Below, piece by piece: positions 52,991 to 64,000 of a stretch of DNA of 64,000 nt. The DNA lies in the NCBI GenBank assembly GCA_963971405.1, contig OZ020487.1, positions 40,149,039-40,213,038 of the forward strand, written 5' to 3'. A model generated the notes under the pieces. The model saw only the letters and a list, made by a program, of their open reading frames with translations, searched no databases and was not told the DNA's origin. The stretch comes from Psococerastis gibbosa. Lineage: Eukaryota > Arthropoda > Insecta > Psocodea > Psocidae. The first letter of the stretch is position 1, and each line of letters opens with the position of its first letter. The position numbers were made by a program, and so were the translations under genes.

Positions 52991-54154
52991 CTAACACTCT
53001 AATCATTATGCCATCGCGGCAATCCCCATAGCGCCTACTTGAGCTGAACACCTTAGTCACGTGACAAATGAAAGAGCCAATCAGAGGCGCTGAAATATAA
53101 GCTAATCTAAATCAGAATGTAGCGTGTTTGGTCTGGCAAGTGGCAAGTAGAATAGCAAGTAGTCATTTGCAGTTACGGTCCTCATATTCGATTGCTCGTT
53201 GAGAAATCTGCAATCCCAGAAAGCATCCCTCTATTACCAAGACTCAGCAGTCAGCAACCAACTTTTTAACCTTCACTTATTTCCCTTTCTGCATCTTCTG
53301 CTTCAGCCTTTGATAATTAATCAGTTTCCACTTTAGACGCATGTTTATTTTTATTTTTATTGAAGATACTAATCCAACAAGGCTAAAAAATTTAGGGAAC
53401 TTAATGTAATATTTAAATGCCTTTGAGAAATGATTGCCATTGCGAATGGTCGCACAAACGGTCATGGATTCCCCAAGCAAACTACGAAATGGCATAACTG
53501 ACATATTTGCGCATTAAATTATTAAAACAATGAAGAGCTGCATTAGCATTAGGCCAAACACTTGGAAGGTGGATAACCTTCCAACAGAAAATAATCGCCA
53601 AGTACTGGTTGATGAATAACGTACGTGACACCCCAGTCGTCTGGTTAATGAAGAGATAGAAAAATCAAACCTAAGGGTTTTAACTGAGTCAATTGGCCCA
53701 ATTACTCACTCTAATATTTATTCGATCCAAGAAATATTTGTAATGTTTATGTTGAAGTATACGATTTGAATCTGAATTTAGGTATTACACTTTCTAATTT
53801 TTCCAATATCCATATTTATTAGACATAATATCGTTCAATATTCGAGTGTGTAATAGGGGGGGATTGCGAACGTTATAAAACAAAATAGGAAAGCAAAAAT
53901 GGAATTTCGATGCAACGAAGTAACGAAGCAAGCAACCAGCTTCTTATTGATTTTTGCTTCAAGCATGCGTAAATGACTGATGAAAAATACGCAAGCTTAA
54001 CATGAGCGTTAAAAATAAGACACTAAAAAGTGAAAGTTTAGTTTCATTATTTCTCGCATCGCACACCTCGCAACGCAGATCATTTTCATTGCCTATTATT
54101 GTACTTTGTACGTCTCTCAATTCACACACTGATACTAGCGCCACGAGCTCCAAG
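52991..54154. other. Nothing recognised
   Basis: No supported gene or repeat. Confidence 0.5.
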
Positions 54155-54365
54155 AACCGGTCCGAGTTTACTCGAACATGCTTTCCTATTTATTAATTAG
54201 TAGATGGATAATATGAGTAATTCCATAGTAAATAATTTTCCTATGGTCAATTTTCGGATCCCTCGACATTGCACTGCACTGATCTATGACATTGCATATT
54301 CTAGAACGGACAGACCAATACATTACAACACAGTGATAATGGCAGGGTACGCAATATATTGCAGC
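54155..54365 (+). repeat. Interspersed repeat, 5' part
   Basis: GAACCGGTCCGAGTTTACTC and AATGGCAGGGTACGCAATAT; the rest is missing or at 54915-55012. Confidence 0.75.
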
Positions 54366-55714
54366 CTGGAGTGTAGTATTTTTTCAACAGCACATCGTAC
54401 GGCTCCCCCTTTTTGGCACGGTTACTATAATCTTTGCACTTCATATTACAAAGAGCCGGAAGACCACGATCAGGGACGGATCCAGCCCATTTGGGGGGGG
54501 GGGGGTAGTTGTAGGTCAAAATAGGAAAAACATATGTAGGATCGATTAAATCAGAGCGCAATAAATTAATTTACAATAGATTTATTTGGGGGGGGGGGGG
54601 GGTAGCTGCCCATGGTTGGCATAGACGTTCTGGCTATTCTCATATTTTTATAATAATTCCGCAACTTTGAACAGATCCAGAATCTACAGTGATGATCGTC
54701 AACCTTCGATAGAAGAGGCATTAGAAGTAAAAGATGATAGATATAATATACTGTATATATACCGTACTTGAAAATGATACTGTATTTCCAATTCGCTATC
54801 TGGTATTTAGCATGCTAAACCGCGTTAAATCGATAATGCCATTCTCAATCGCAAATGAAAACAATTGAAAATTATTTGGCAAGGCACTGAAATCGGTTTA
54901 ATTTTTTTTTTTTTTTTTTTTTCAATTGAATTGCCCCAAAACAGGTTTTTGGCTCCTTGAACCTCAAGGCGTATAAATCAAATTCCACTGAAATCTCGAA
55001 ATTGAACAATTCAATTGGTACAAATGCGTGGAGTCTTCTACTGAGGTCACAATCTCAACGATTGGTTGACAACAACTCCCTGCATATCATCCTCCCGCCC
55101 TCTCGGTCCTGCGCTTTCCTCCTCAGCTCTTGGTACGTTTGAGCTCCTGCTTCCTCCTTCATCAGTTGATCCATGAATTCATTCTTATTAATGAATTCTT
55201 CTTTGGTTTCTCCCACTGTGCCCTCAATGATGGTGTGCACCAGATTTTCGTGTCTCAATAATCCAGCATCTTGGATTTTTATTTACTGAAGGCCACTTTT
55301 GTTTACTGAGCACGGCTGTTTATTTCATCTGCTGAGCTATAGTGCTGCCATGACTTTGATCTTGTTTTTATTTATGGTCATTCAATGATATCTTATATTG
55401 TTTCCTTAAAACATTACAACACTTTTAACAACACTCTTTCCATGTCCATGCCCGGTAAAATTGACAATTAACTTTTTTTAAACTGTAATTTTTCACACTC
55501 AAGCTTTTGCTTATCGAGCTATCTTGGAGGAGATTGCACTGCAAAATATACTAGCATATATCAATTTTATATATTAACCATTAAGAATTTAATTACAACA
55601 ATGTGAACAATAATATAAGCTAGACATACAGTACTAACGTACAGTAAATACTAATAAATGCTCCTCACATTTTGCAGAAATAAAAAAAATACAACTCCTA
55701 ACCCCATCAGCGGG
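54366..55714. other. Mostly unassigned
   Basis: G-runs at 54494 and 54589, a T-run at 54902, and at 54915-55012 a fragment of the GGTCCGAG/CAGACAG family 3' end. Confidence 0.45.
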
Positions 55715-55850
55715 CTGACCATGCCTTTCGTAATAACTTAAACTGGGGTAAAAATGCAAACAGATCAATTTTAGAGTAGAGCATTGCGATCTTAAATTGT
55801 TTAGTTTACATTTCCAGCCCCAGGTTAAGTTATTACCAATCGGCATGGTA
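55715..55850. repeat. Imperfect inverted repeat
   Basis: CTGACCATGCC, GTAATAACTTAAACTGGGG pair with CCCCAGGTTAAGTTATTAC, GGCATGGTAG. Confidence 0.65.
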
Positions 55851-56514
55851 GGGTAGGCCCACAGGTCAAAGGCTATCTACCTCTTTTATCCCTAGTGAGT
55901 ACTGAGTAGTGACACTGACGTCACGAGACGGAGGTACCAGGCATACCGCCAATGCGCATGCGCGGCTTTTTTTGAAATGCACGTCCTGACATTGTTGCAG
56001 ATATCAGTTCATTCCGAGAACGACTTTTCAAGTCACCATGGGACCCGCCCTATAATTTATGACTTATCTTATGCAAAATTAGCTTATCGATTTCATGCTT
56101 AAAGGGTGATACGCTACCCGTTTTTGAATAATAATACCGCATTACAAAAATTTAATTTTAGACTTTAGTACACTCCTACGTCCAGATGCAGTAGATGTCG
56201 ATGATGTTTTGATTTGTATATTTATCATTCAAAGTTAAGGTGCTATAATTTTGACCACAACACCAACATTAATAATAATAATTTTAATCTAAGTTAATCA
56301 GCACATCTAGCGAACGAAAATAAAAACTTATCCGGGAATCGGGAAATTTCTTAAATCCGGTTGAGTTTTGAAAAAGTGTTCCGATTTATTTGCTGAAATG
56401 GTTCTACATGAAAATAGAGAAAACATTCAAATTTACACTAATAATTATCCGAATATTTATATAGTTTATTTATAAAAATATAAAAGACTTTGAACCTACC
56501 AAAAAAAAACCGCC

Positions 56515-56640
56515 ATTTTTAAGATGACGTCACACTTAAATAAATTCCTCAATGGCCGCCTTAGCCCAGCTTGCACCCATCTGACCCATACTTCCATTCT
56601 TGAGAAATTTGTGCAAGCGTGACGTCATCTTTAAAATTTT
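56515..56640. repeat. Short hairpin repeat
   Basis: TTTTTAAGATGACGTCACAC pairs with GTGACGTCATCTTTAAAA; loop of about 70 bp. Confidence 0.65.
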
Positions 56641-56704
56641 GAAAGTTCTCTTTTTTAAGTAGAATCCAATTCAACAATCTTTTTTTATTAGAACTCTATT
56701 GTAA

Positions 56705-57420
56705 CAGGGTTACCAGATCAAATTTTTGGAAAGGAGGACATTTCAATCGAAAAAGGAGGACATACGCAAAAAATTCCCATTTATTGAAGACGTACATATC
56801 TACTAACATAATTTTTATTCGTATTTCATTTTTGATGATATTTCTTTCAGTAAATTCGGTTTGCTAGAAATATATTTGTAAAAATCAGTACAATTTAAAG
56901 GTTTAAAATTAATTGTACTTAACAGCTACAATTCCCTTCACCGACTCAACCAAGAGTTTATTCCTCTCGTCAGTCCAATGAGCATTTATAAGAGAAAATA
57001 CTCTTTCGACGTTGGAGTTGGATCCCGGTATAGCGAAGAAGAACTGACAAATTTTTAACAGCTCCGAAAATTTTTCTAATTCACTGGTGCAGTCAAAAAA
57101 TTGCATCCATTGCAAATGCATCAATTGTTCAAAAAAGCCTTCTTCTTGGCAAGTCACAAAGGTTTGCAGGCATCGGAACTGATCAAACAGTTAGTTGTCA
57201 TCGATTTCCAACCCTCCATTACTTCGAATGTATAAAAGACTTTCTAGTGTGTCAGTAAAGCAAATGGACTAATTTTGATCAAATAATATTTAAACTAGGA
57301 TTTTTTTTCATTATTAAATAAGGCGAAAAAGGAGGACACTTTATTCGCTTTGGAGGACAGGAGGACACATTGGCAAAAAGGAGGACATGTCCTCCAAAAC
57401 GAGGACGTCTGGTAACCCTG
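56705..57420 (-). mobile_element. hAT element remnant with transposase C-terminus
   Basis: The ends CAGGGTTACCAGA and TCTGGTAACCCTG are inverted. The flanks share ATTGTAA (56698-56704 and 57421-57427). The minus frame 56909-57157 contains FFAIPGSNSNVERVFSLIN, the hAT C-terminal dimerisation signature. Only the end of the transposase remains. Confidence 0.85.
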
Positions 57421-57427
57421 ATTGTAA

Positions 57428-58654
57428 ACACTCCGGTCCCAGCAGACGACATTCATTTCGTTTTTGTCATGTTGGTACTATAGAGCTAAGGAAAAAGTAT
57501 GCATAAGCTAAGCATATGCACGAATAACAATGAACAGCTATTAACTCTGCTGTTGACAAACCATATCTAAATGAATTATCCGATGTTGTTTTCATGAGCC
57601 ACTGTTTACATTCATTTGGATTATTCTTATTCCCAGATGAGTTATTAGTTTCGTCCCGTGCTAAGCCTGCAGACATTTAGAAATTGCTGTTATTAATCAG
57701 TATAAGAGTATATACAGTATAAAAAAACATGTCACCAATGGCAAATACTAAATACGCATATAAAATTATAACAGTGGGATACCTTCGCAGTGACCTTGAG
57801 GGAAGGGAACGCTAGTGCTGCTATCTGTGCCGTCAACTCGATCCTAATCTCCTATTCAATAGATGCCTCGTCACCATTCTCCATTTACAAACTGAACTGA
57901 ACGAAGTCAACGAACGAACGATCAACGAACGAACGAAGCACAAAACTACAAGGCCACAAGTGTAAAGTGACAGACAGACAGCCAATGGGAGCTGCCCTCC
58001 CATGCGCATTACGGTTATGCGCACTCCAAGCTTGCGCAGAAGGCGCTGCCAAGACCGCTCGGAACTCATCGTAAATGTTCGGAAGCCTATTATAAATAAT
58101 TACTAGGCTACAGTATTGTTCAATAAATTGTAGGTGGGTTGCCGTTTTCCCGGCCTTAATGCGGAATTCGCCCTATTTCCTTCCCTTTTTTCCACATAAT
58201 TAATTTGCACATTACACGGCTTTTCTGCAACCATGATTCAGACAAACATTATAATTGGACAACGTTGAACGTACTGTAATAATAATGTTGACCTTAAAAC
58301 AGGAATTAGCAGTGGCATTCGTGGGGATATTTATACGCATTTATAAAATTTGGTGAGACATAGTAAACAGAAAGGAAATTTGAGGAGACGCCTGCGAATT
58401 GCGTAGTCAAGTTAGTTGAATAGAATGTGGGAGGAATGGCTGTGTGTGTTTAGCTAATGGTTACGCGGCAAGATTTGCAACAGCCTCGTCGGCTGACTGA
58501 GTTGAGTGCAACAAAACATTGAATAATAATATTCACGACATTTGAGCACTTTACAGCATTATTTTGTCGACGTCTTTTCTCTTATAGCAATATTAATAGA
58601 CAGGGGCTTGATGCCTCAATAGCGTTATTGCTTTCCTATTAACTTAGTGTAAAG
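57428..58654. other. Nothing recognised
   Basis: Short frames only; an ACGAACGA tract near 57905-57935. Confidence 0.5.
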
Positions 58655-58830
58655 AAAACTTTGTGATGTTCGAGATTCTCGATTTTGAGATTACATTGGA
58701 TTAACACCTTTTGAGGACGCCGTCTATCCCACCTTGGGCTTGGTGGGATATGGACAAAGGTTGATTGATTGATTGAGGACCCATAAAAACCCCAAAAAGT
58801 TGTTTTTACGAAATGTCTAACTTTGAGAGT
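58655..58830 (-). repeat. Interspersed repeat fragment, reverse, with insertion
   Basis: ACTTTGTGATGTTCGAGATT and GTTTTTACGAAATGTC flank an unrelated stretch with CGCCGTCTATCCCACCTTGG that also occurs in the DPH1 intron. Confidence 0.6.
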
Positions 58831-58842
58831 CTGAAATATTTG

Positions 58843-59160
58843 TTAAGCTGGCCATTCACGAGGGCTCCAAACGGACTCGCGCCAAGCCAAATGGCGCGTC
58901 CTGTTCCATTTGGCGTTCGCGCCATTTAGAGGGGTCATCACGACTACGCTGATTGGTCGCTGAACCAGTCGCTCCAAATCTTTCAAATTGTACAGTGTGA
59001 CGATATGGAAGAGGTACTTTTACACTGTACAATTTGAAAAATTTGGAGCGACTGGTTCAGCACTTCAGCGCTGTCGTGATGGCGCTAACGCCAAATGGAA
59101 CAGGACGCGCCATTGGGCTTGGCGCGAGTCCGTTTGGAGCCCTCGTGAATGGTCAGCTTT
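58843..59160. mobile_element. CTGGCCATTCACGAGG palindromic MITE, copy 2
   Basis: Longer copy of the family at 15230-15448, with GGAGCGACTGGTTCAGC and complement in the inner arms. Confidence 0.9.
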
Positions 59161-59399
59161 ACTCTAGTTCCAATCGTTACTTCAATGAGTTGTTCGAACA
59201 TTTCATATTTCAACATTTCTTTAATTGTTTTGAATACGTTATTCCTTTTAAAAGTCAACATTACTGTTACCACAAAGCACTATAAATTGATCCCTTCTGC
59301 AAGAGCCCATCCAATTTAGCCAATTTTCCACTTCCACGTACATTCTTGTGGACAAACTAGGCGATGGATAAAATACATTGTCCTACTGGATATTACTTA

Positions 59400-60510
59400 G
59401 GCAGCTAATCCCAGTATAGTTCCCGATTTTTTTCGAAAATTACTTCTGTTTTTATCTCGTTTCTCACATACAGCAGAATACCACCAGTGTGTTTACCATG
59501 TGAAGTTACTCCAATATTATAGAAACCTCTATCAGTTGGGTCAAAAATCTTCTCATCAAGATCACCCGTTATATGTGTTTCAACGAATCCCAACATATCT
59601 GGTTTTAATTCTTTGATCTCTTCAGTAATTTCCTCTTTACCTCCAATATTCATAAATAGGATAGATGGATCCATATTGTGTTTCAATCCTTTTTCCATTT
59701 TGAAGGCACCACATTATGTTCCACATCAAACTTATGTTTGTCCTCAACTCTTGAGTTCTTTAATTCACAGTAAAGTTATGACACCGCTCATTTTCTTCCT
59801 CACAATTTATTGTCAAATGACCGGGAAGGCTACATTTAACAAGTTTCCCTTTTTGCTAGCATTCCTTTGTTCCATGCGAAAATGGAAGTCTAGAAGCACA
59901 GTCCATATCTTCTTACAGCGATCAAATCAATAACTTTGAGCCATTGTCCTCCTAAAAACACATGTTGACGAGTCAGTAGAGTTATGTGGATGCTGGGTTT
60001 GACTTCCAGCACAAACAATTCAGCATTGGATTTGTAGTTTTCCAACCGGTTTGCAACATTCATATCACTCTTATCTTTATAGTCGGTTAGGTTATTGAGG
60101 TCGACCAGGCTTTCAACAATCATCATTGGCCAGTTTAAGAGCATTGTGTACTCCTACTATGTCAATCTTAGGACATATAATCTTTAGCTCTGAATACGTA
60201 AATGTATTCTGTAGTTTTTTTTTTTAGGAATGAATCCTTCCTACTATTTCACTCAATTTTCATGTCACCATCATTTGTCACAAATACTGTATTTATTGTA
60301 AATCCCTCTCTTGCTTCTCTTCTCTTCTTGAAAGAATGTACTGTGTATTATTTACTTCCTGAACATTTACCATTATTTTAGGCTTAAGCGTTAATGTGGG
60401 GCAATACACTTTCCGTTTGGTTAATTTACTATTTTCTTCTGGATTAGCCATATAGACAGGCATTTTTATATCTTTTTCTTTTGAGTTTTCACCATCTCTT
60501 TCCATTTCGT
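59400..60510 (-). mobile_element. LINE ORF1 / endonuclease remnants
   Basis: The minus frame 59405-59698 has NIGGKEEITEEIKELKPDML, GFVETHI and HTGGILLYVRNEI, matching the start of a LINE AP-endonuclease (the VETH Glu is the catalytic type). Open pieces further 5' at 59890-60144 and 60300-60500 look like the preceding ORF. No RT follows, so the copy is truncated. Confidence 0.65.
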
Positions 60511-60611
60511 GTTTAGTTTGCTCACATTATGATTTGAAGTTTTCAAACGCATTGTAGTTTTATCTTCATTACATTTGCAATTCCATGTAATTTTAAGCCT
60601 GTCCTTAACTA

Positions 60612-60835
60612 TAAAGTCCGATACACACGGACGATTCTCCAAGTCGCGATTTGCTGACGTCTTTTCCATTGCAGCCATAGGACTAGCAGAAGATTTAGCT
60701 ATCTTGTCGATTTCTTGATGATTTCGCCAGCTGAGCGCACAAAACTGTCCTGTTTTGGCTGTTTTTCCCTCGACACGCCAGCGCATAGAAATCTTCTGTA
60801 GTAGACTGTGGTTTTGAACCAACCGTTCACAAAGC
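60612..60835. repeat. TACACACGGACG repeat, copy 1
   Basis: CGATACACACGGACGATTC, CTGACGTCTTTTCCATTG. Its interior is related, partly inverted, to 62150-62370. Confidence 0.6.
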
Positions 60836-61433
60836 CCAATTGACAAATTTTTCAGCGTCAGACACCGACGTGGAACGTCCTTGTGTAGCGGGCCTAAGAT
60901 CAGTAACTTTCTGCTTTGGTCCTTGGTCCTGGGAATAAATTTCAAAGGACCGCAAAGTGCGTTCGAAACAAAACAAACGTTGTTTGTTATGAACTTTATA
61001 CATTAGCAATAAAGTTAAAATTCATTTTTATATCATTAAGTGTTTGTGGTATTAATCTGGAAAACCCATGTTTCTCACATGGTCAATTGTATGTTGCCTG
61101 TTCCCGCGTTCGAAAGCCAGCAGTCTGATCGAGGCGTTTATAATACCGGGGTTAAATAAATACCCTAGGATTATAACTGTAAACAAACAAATTTTGAATA
61201 GCACTTTCCATTATAAAATTATCTTGTTTACCAGTGGATTAAATAAATACCGGTATTATAAACGCCCCGATCAGGCTGCTGGTAATCAAACAAAAAACAT
61301 CGTTTATCACAAAGCACTACAATGAAAATAAAACTGATTTTGTTAATAATAATGTTTCACATGATTAACCATAAAGCGATTGCTTACTTTTAAATGCTAA
61401 ATTTTAAATCTTTTAGACAGGACGAAGTTAGAT
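60836..61433. other. Nothing recognised
   Basis: GGTTAAATAAATACC at about 61150 and GATTAAATAAATACC at about 61228 are short internal repeats. Confidence 0.45.
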
Positions 61434-61985
61434 TACTGCTTGGTTTGGGTTCAACAACTAAATAGGGCCACTACGACTATTCTCACGTGGCATGCGAGCC
61501 CCGAAGGGGCGAGCTGCGTAATGCCCAATGCTTATAAGCTAAATTCTCTTTTTTGCCTGTGTCCGGACCTCAGAAAAGGGACATCACAAAAGAATGGTGA
61601 GCCTTCCATGTCCATAAGCTAAGTGCAGGGGACTGTTCTAGAGGGGTCACGTGTTGAGTGCCGCTGTGCCGGTACCTCAGTTGCCACTTATGAATGGGGG
61701 TTGTGTGCAACGCCAGATTTTCATATTATTTTGTTAGGTAACTGCTTGGTTAAGCTAAGTGCAGGGGACTGTTGTGGAGTGCCGCTGTGCCGGTACCTGA
61801 TTGGTTTGGATTCAACAACTAAATAGGGCCACTACGACCATTCTGAGATGTCATGCGAGCCCCGAAGGGGCGAGCTGCGTAAAGCCCAATGCGAGGCCCC
61901 GAAGGGACTAGCTGCCGCCTGCCGCAGGCACAAGGGGGCGGGGCCGCGAAGCGTTCCCAAGCCCCGCTTGTAAACTTATAAAACT
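61434..61985. repeat. GC-rich palindrome-packed repeat with internal direct duplication
   Basis: Two direct copies start TTTGGGTTCAACAACTAAAT (61446) and TTTGGATTCAACAACTAAAT (61804). Each has GAGCCCCGAAGGGGCGAGCT. The second continues into GCCTGCCGCAGGC and GGGGCCGCGAAGCGTTCC. Between them is a repeated GCTAAGTGCAGGGGACTGT. Far higher in GC than its surroundings. Confidence 0.75.
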
Positions 61986-62147
61986 ATTTATAAACACAAA
62001 ATCACAAAAACTTCAAGTCAATCATTAAAAAAGTCCTATTTGTCGAAGAAAAAAGTCCTCAAAATTTTCAAGTGTCGGTTAAATTTTAATTGAGTCTCAG
62101 AATATCCAGAATTATGTAAATTCCTGGAAGCCGCCATGGAAAGATGC

Positions 62148-62460
62148 CACGGTACACACGGACGATTCGGCCAGTCGGGATTTTCCGACGTCTTTTCCAT
62201 TGTAGGGATAGGGGTTGGAGAATGATCGGTGCAAAACCACAGAGTCAGATTCAAAAAATGTCTATGATCTGGCGTGTCCAGGGGAAAAACGAAAACATTT
62301 GTGGGCCGGCTTCACTCCGAAATCGCCGGGAAATCGACAAAAAAATCTTCTGCTAGCCCTATGACTTCAATGGAAAAAGCCTACTGGGACGCTGACTCAC
62401 CGTGAACGGTGTGCATATTCATTAGGCCCGGTACACACGGGCGTCGCTGAGAAATTTGTC
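62148..62460. repeat. TACACACGGACG repeat, copies 2 and 3
   Basis: CGGTACACACGGACGATTCG near 62151 and CGGTACACACGGGCG near 62430. A reverse terminus GTGAGTACCGGGCC is near 63432. Confidence 0.55.
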
Positions 62461-64000
62461 CCATTGGAGCAAATGGGTGGTTGGAAAAATTTGAGGCCGG
62501 CGTGAAGCCGATGAGTAACCTTAAATAGAGTAAGAAAACCGAACATGGTGCTAAGCGTTGGTGTTGAATAACCCTTCGTTTAAAAGTAAGTATATTCATG
62601 CCCCGATATAGGCCTACATGGCATGCCCTGTCAATATTAATGTGTTGTATTACATTGGTTCTTGACTACGCAATCGTCCCCATCGATCAATTCAGTGCTT
62701 TGGGTTAGGGAAAGTCGAAGCAACCGATATTTAACCATTGGACAATTTTTTACTATGCAACTAGTCATATTTTATCTATCTCGGTACTTATTATACTAAT
62801 TGATAAATAGGAAAGCATGCACGGGTTCACTCGTACCGGCTCTTTAACAAAGAGTTAGTTTGAGGCCTCAGTCATCGAAAAATTAGGAAGAAGCCCATGG
62901 TCAGGGGAAGGGGCGTTTCGGTGTGAATTTTTCAGGTGTAGTCCTGATGGTTCCTGGACGATTGGCATTTTTGCATATTGTACTAAGCGATTGCCTTCTC
63001 CAATAATAGGCTGGCTTCCGAGCTCCAGTAATAGGTCTATAGTTGCTGAGTACCTTGCTACGGAATCCGGAGGATTTTCCTATTCATATGCATACCGACT
63101 TCTTTTGGGATCCACTTTCCGTGGCTTTACCAAAGTGGGACCCATCCTAATTAAAAGGTAGGTGCCTAGCGTACGTTAGGGGAGGTATATGGCACATGTA
63201 CCGTATAGGACTTAAAATGCACTCCCAATTTGATTATAATTCAAGAAACCAGCGGGCCTAATAAGCCGTTTATACTATGCCCGAGGCCGTAAATCCGTAA
63301 TAACTCACTCTTGGGGTAAACAATGTACCCCAGGTTGAGATAAAAATATTGGCAATAGTAGGTCCACTAAATTAGACTCTTACTTAACCAATCAATTTCT
63401 CAGCTTCTGACGTCGACGTCAAACATCCGCCGTGAGTACCGGGCCTAACTTAACTTTTGATTTTAGAATTTAAAACTACCGTATTGCCGCTAAAAAAAAA
63501 AAATATATCAACAGCATCAGGCAACCATAATAACAAAATATGCAAGTCTAGGAACATGGTGGTAGCAACAAAAATCACAACAGTTTGGCTTTGAAAAACC
63601 TCTAAAAATCTGCATTATTATGTTCAAGCGAAGTATTAAAATAATAATGAATGCGTCTAGAACCAAATGCAAGGTATACATGTAAGATATTAGTAAAAAC
63701 TTACCAAATTTCAGGTATAAAAACTTAAACACTATATTGCCGACGCCATGTCTTATTACAAACAATGCCTCTAGTCCAGACTGCGCATGCGCATAGAGTC
63801 AAATGGACAGGTTAGCCAATATACTACTTTTCAAAAATAAAAATAGCGCGAACGTTTTAAAAGTTATCAACGAATTTGCTTTTCTATTTCAGACTTTCTG
63901 TAATTCAAGCAGTATTGACATTAAATTTAGTCATAACTACAGTTTTGAGGAGGAAAATAGAATACTTAAACTTGTAAACAGTTGCAACTTGGACGACTTG
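62461..64000. other. Mostly unassigned
   Basis: Reverse fragment of the GGTCCGAG family near 62805-62855; otherwise no gene or repeat supported. Confidence 0.45.

Noticed and set aside
56515-56640. CRE-type regulatory pair (TGACGTCA)
   Set aside because: The TGACGTCA sites are the mirrored arms of a short hairpin repeat, and no gene start is nearby.
61434-61985. Bacterial contamination because of high GC
   Set aside because: A related unit is embedded in an intron next to a MITE at 28.4 kb, so it belongs to this genome.

Overview
This window is eukaryotic nuclear DNA, most likely from an arthropod. The evidence is AT-rich sequence, spliced genes with GT-AG introns, and a dense load of non-LTR, BEL/Pao, hAT, Tc1/mariner-like, SINE and palindromic MITE elements. 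The species cannot be named from the sequence.

Two host genes are readable, arranged tail to tail. DPH1 (diphthamide synthesis) is on the plus strand at 6114-7588 with one 278-bp intron. An ATF7IP/MCAF1/windei-type gene is on the minus strand, with 11 coding exons spread from 36507 down to 14863. Every splice phase in that model agrees and it gives 1248 residues. It has an acidic repeat-rich N-terminus, a predicted coiled coil, a SUMO-interacting motif and a C-terminal fibronectin type III domain. At least one upstream non-coding exon exists, because the first coding exon opens with a splice acceptor; I could not find it.

Layout: 1-6060 repeats and unannotated AT-rich DNA; 6.1-7.6 kb DPH1; 7.7-14.8 kb MITEs, SINE, hAT-like and Tc1-like remnants; 14.9-36.5 kb the ATF7IP-like gene with TE-filled introns, including a LINE of about 5.2 kb (28.6-33.7 kb) that splits a palindromic MITE; 37-43 kb repeats, a 5'-truncated RTE-type LINE with perfect target-site duplication and a 1-kb hAT-like element; 44.7-51.0 kb a complete BEL/Pao retrotransposon; 51-64 kb LINE 3' ends, MITEs, a hAT remnant and sequence I cannot assign.

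The most unusual structures are these. (1) A young BEL/Pao element (375-bp LTRs, 5-bp target duplication) has its intact pol gene in the opposite orientation to its own primer-binding site, gag and polypurine tract, and the inverted core is bounded by a perfect 203-bp inverted repeat. (2) One exon of the ATF7IP-like gene is partly triplicated in tandem. (3) A MITE-inside-MITE palindrome occurs at two loci with the inner element at the same position, and at one locus it sits inside a third palindrome. (4) A GC-rich, palindrome-packed repeat occurs at two distant loci. The silencing cofactor gene is itself packed with the kinds of element such factors are known to silence in other animals.
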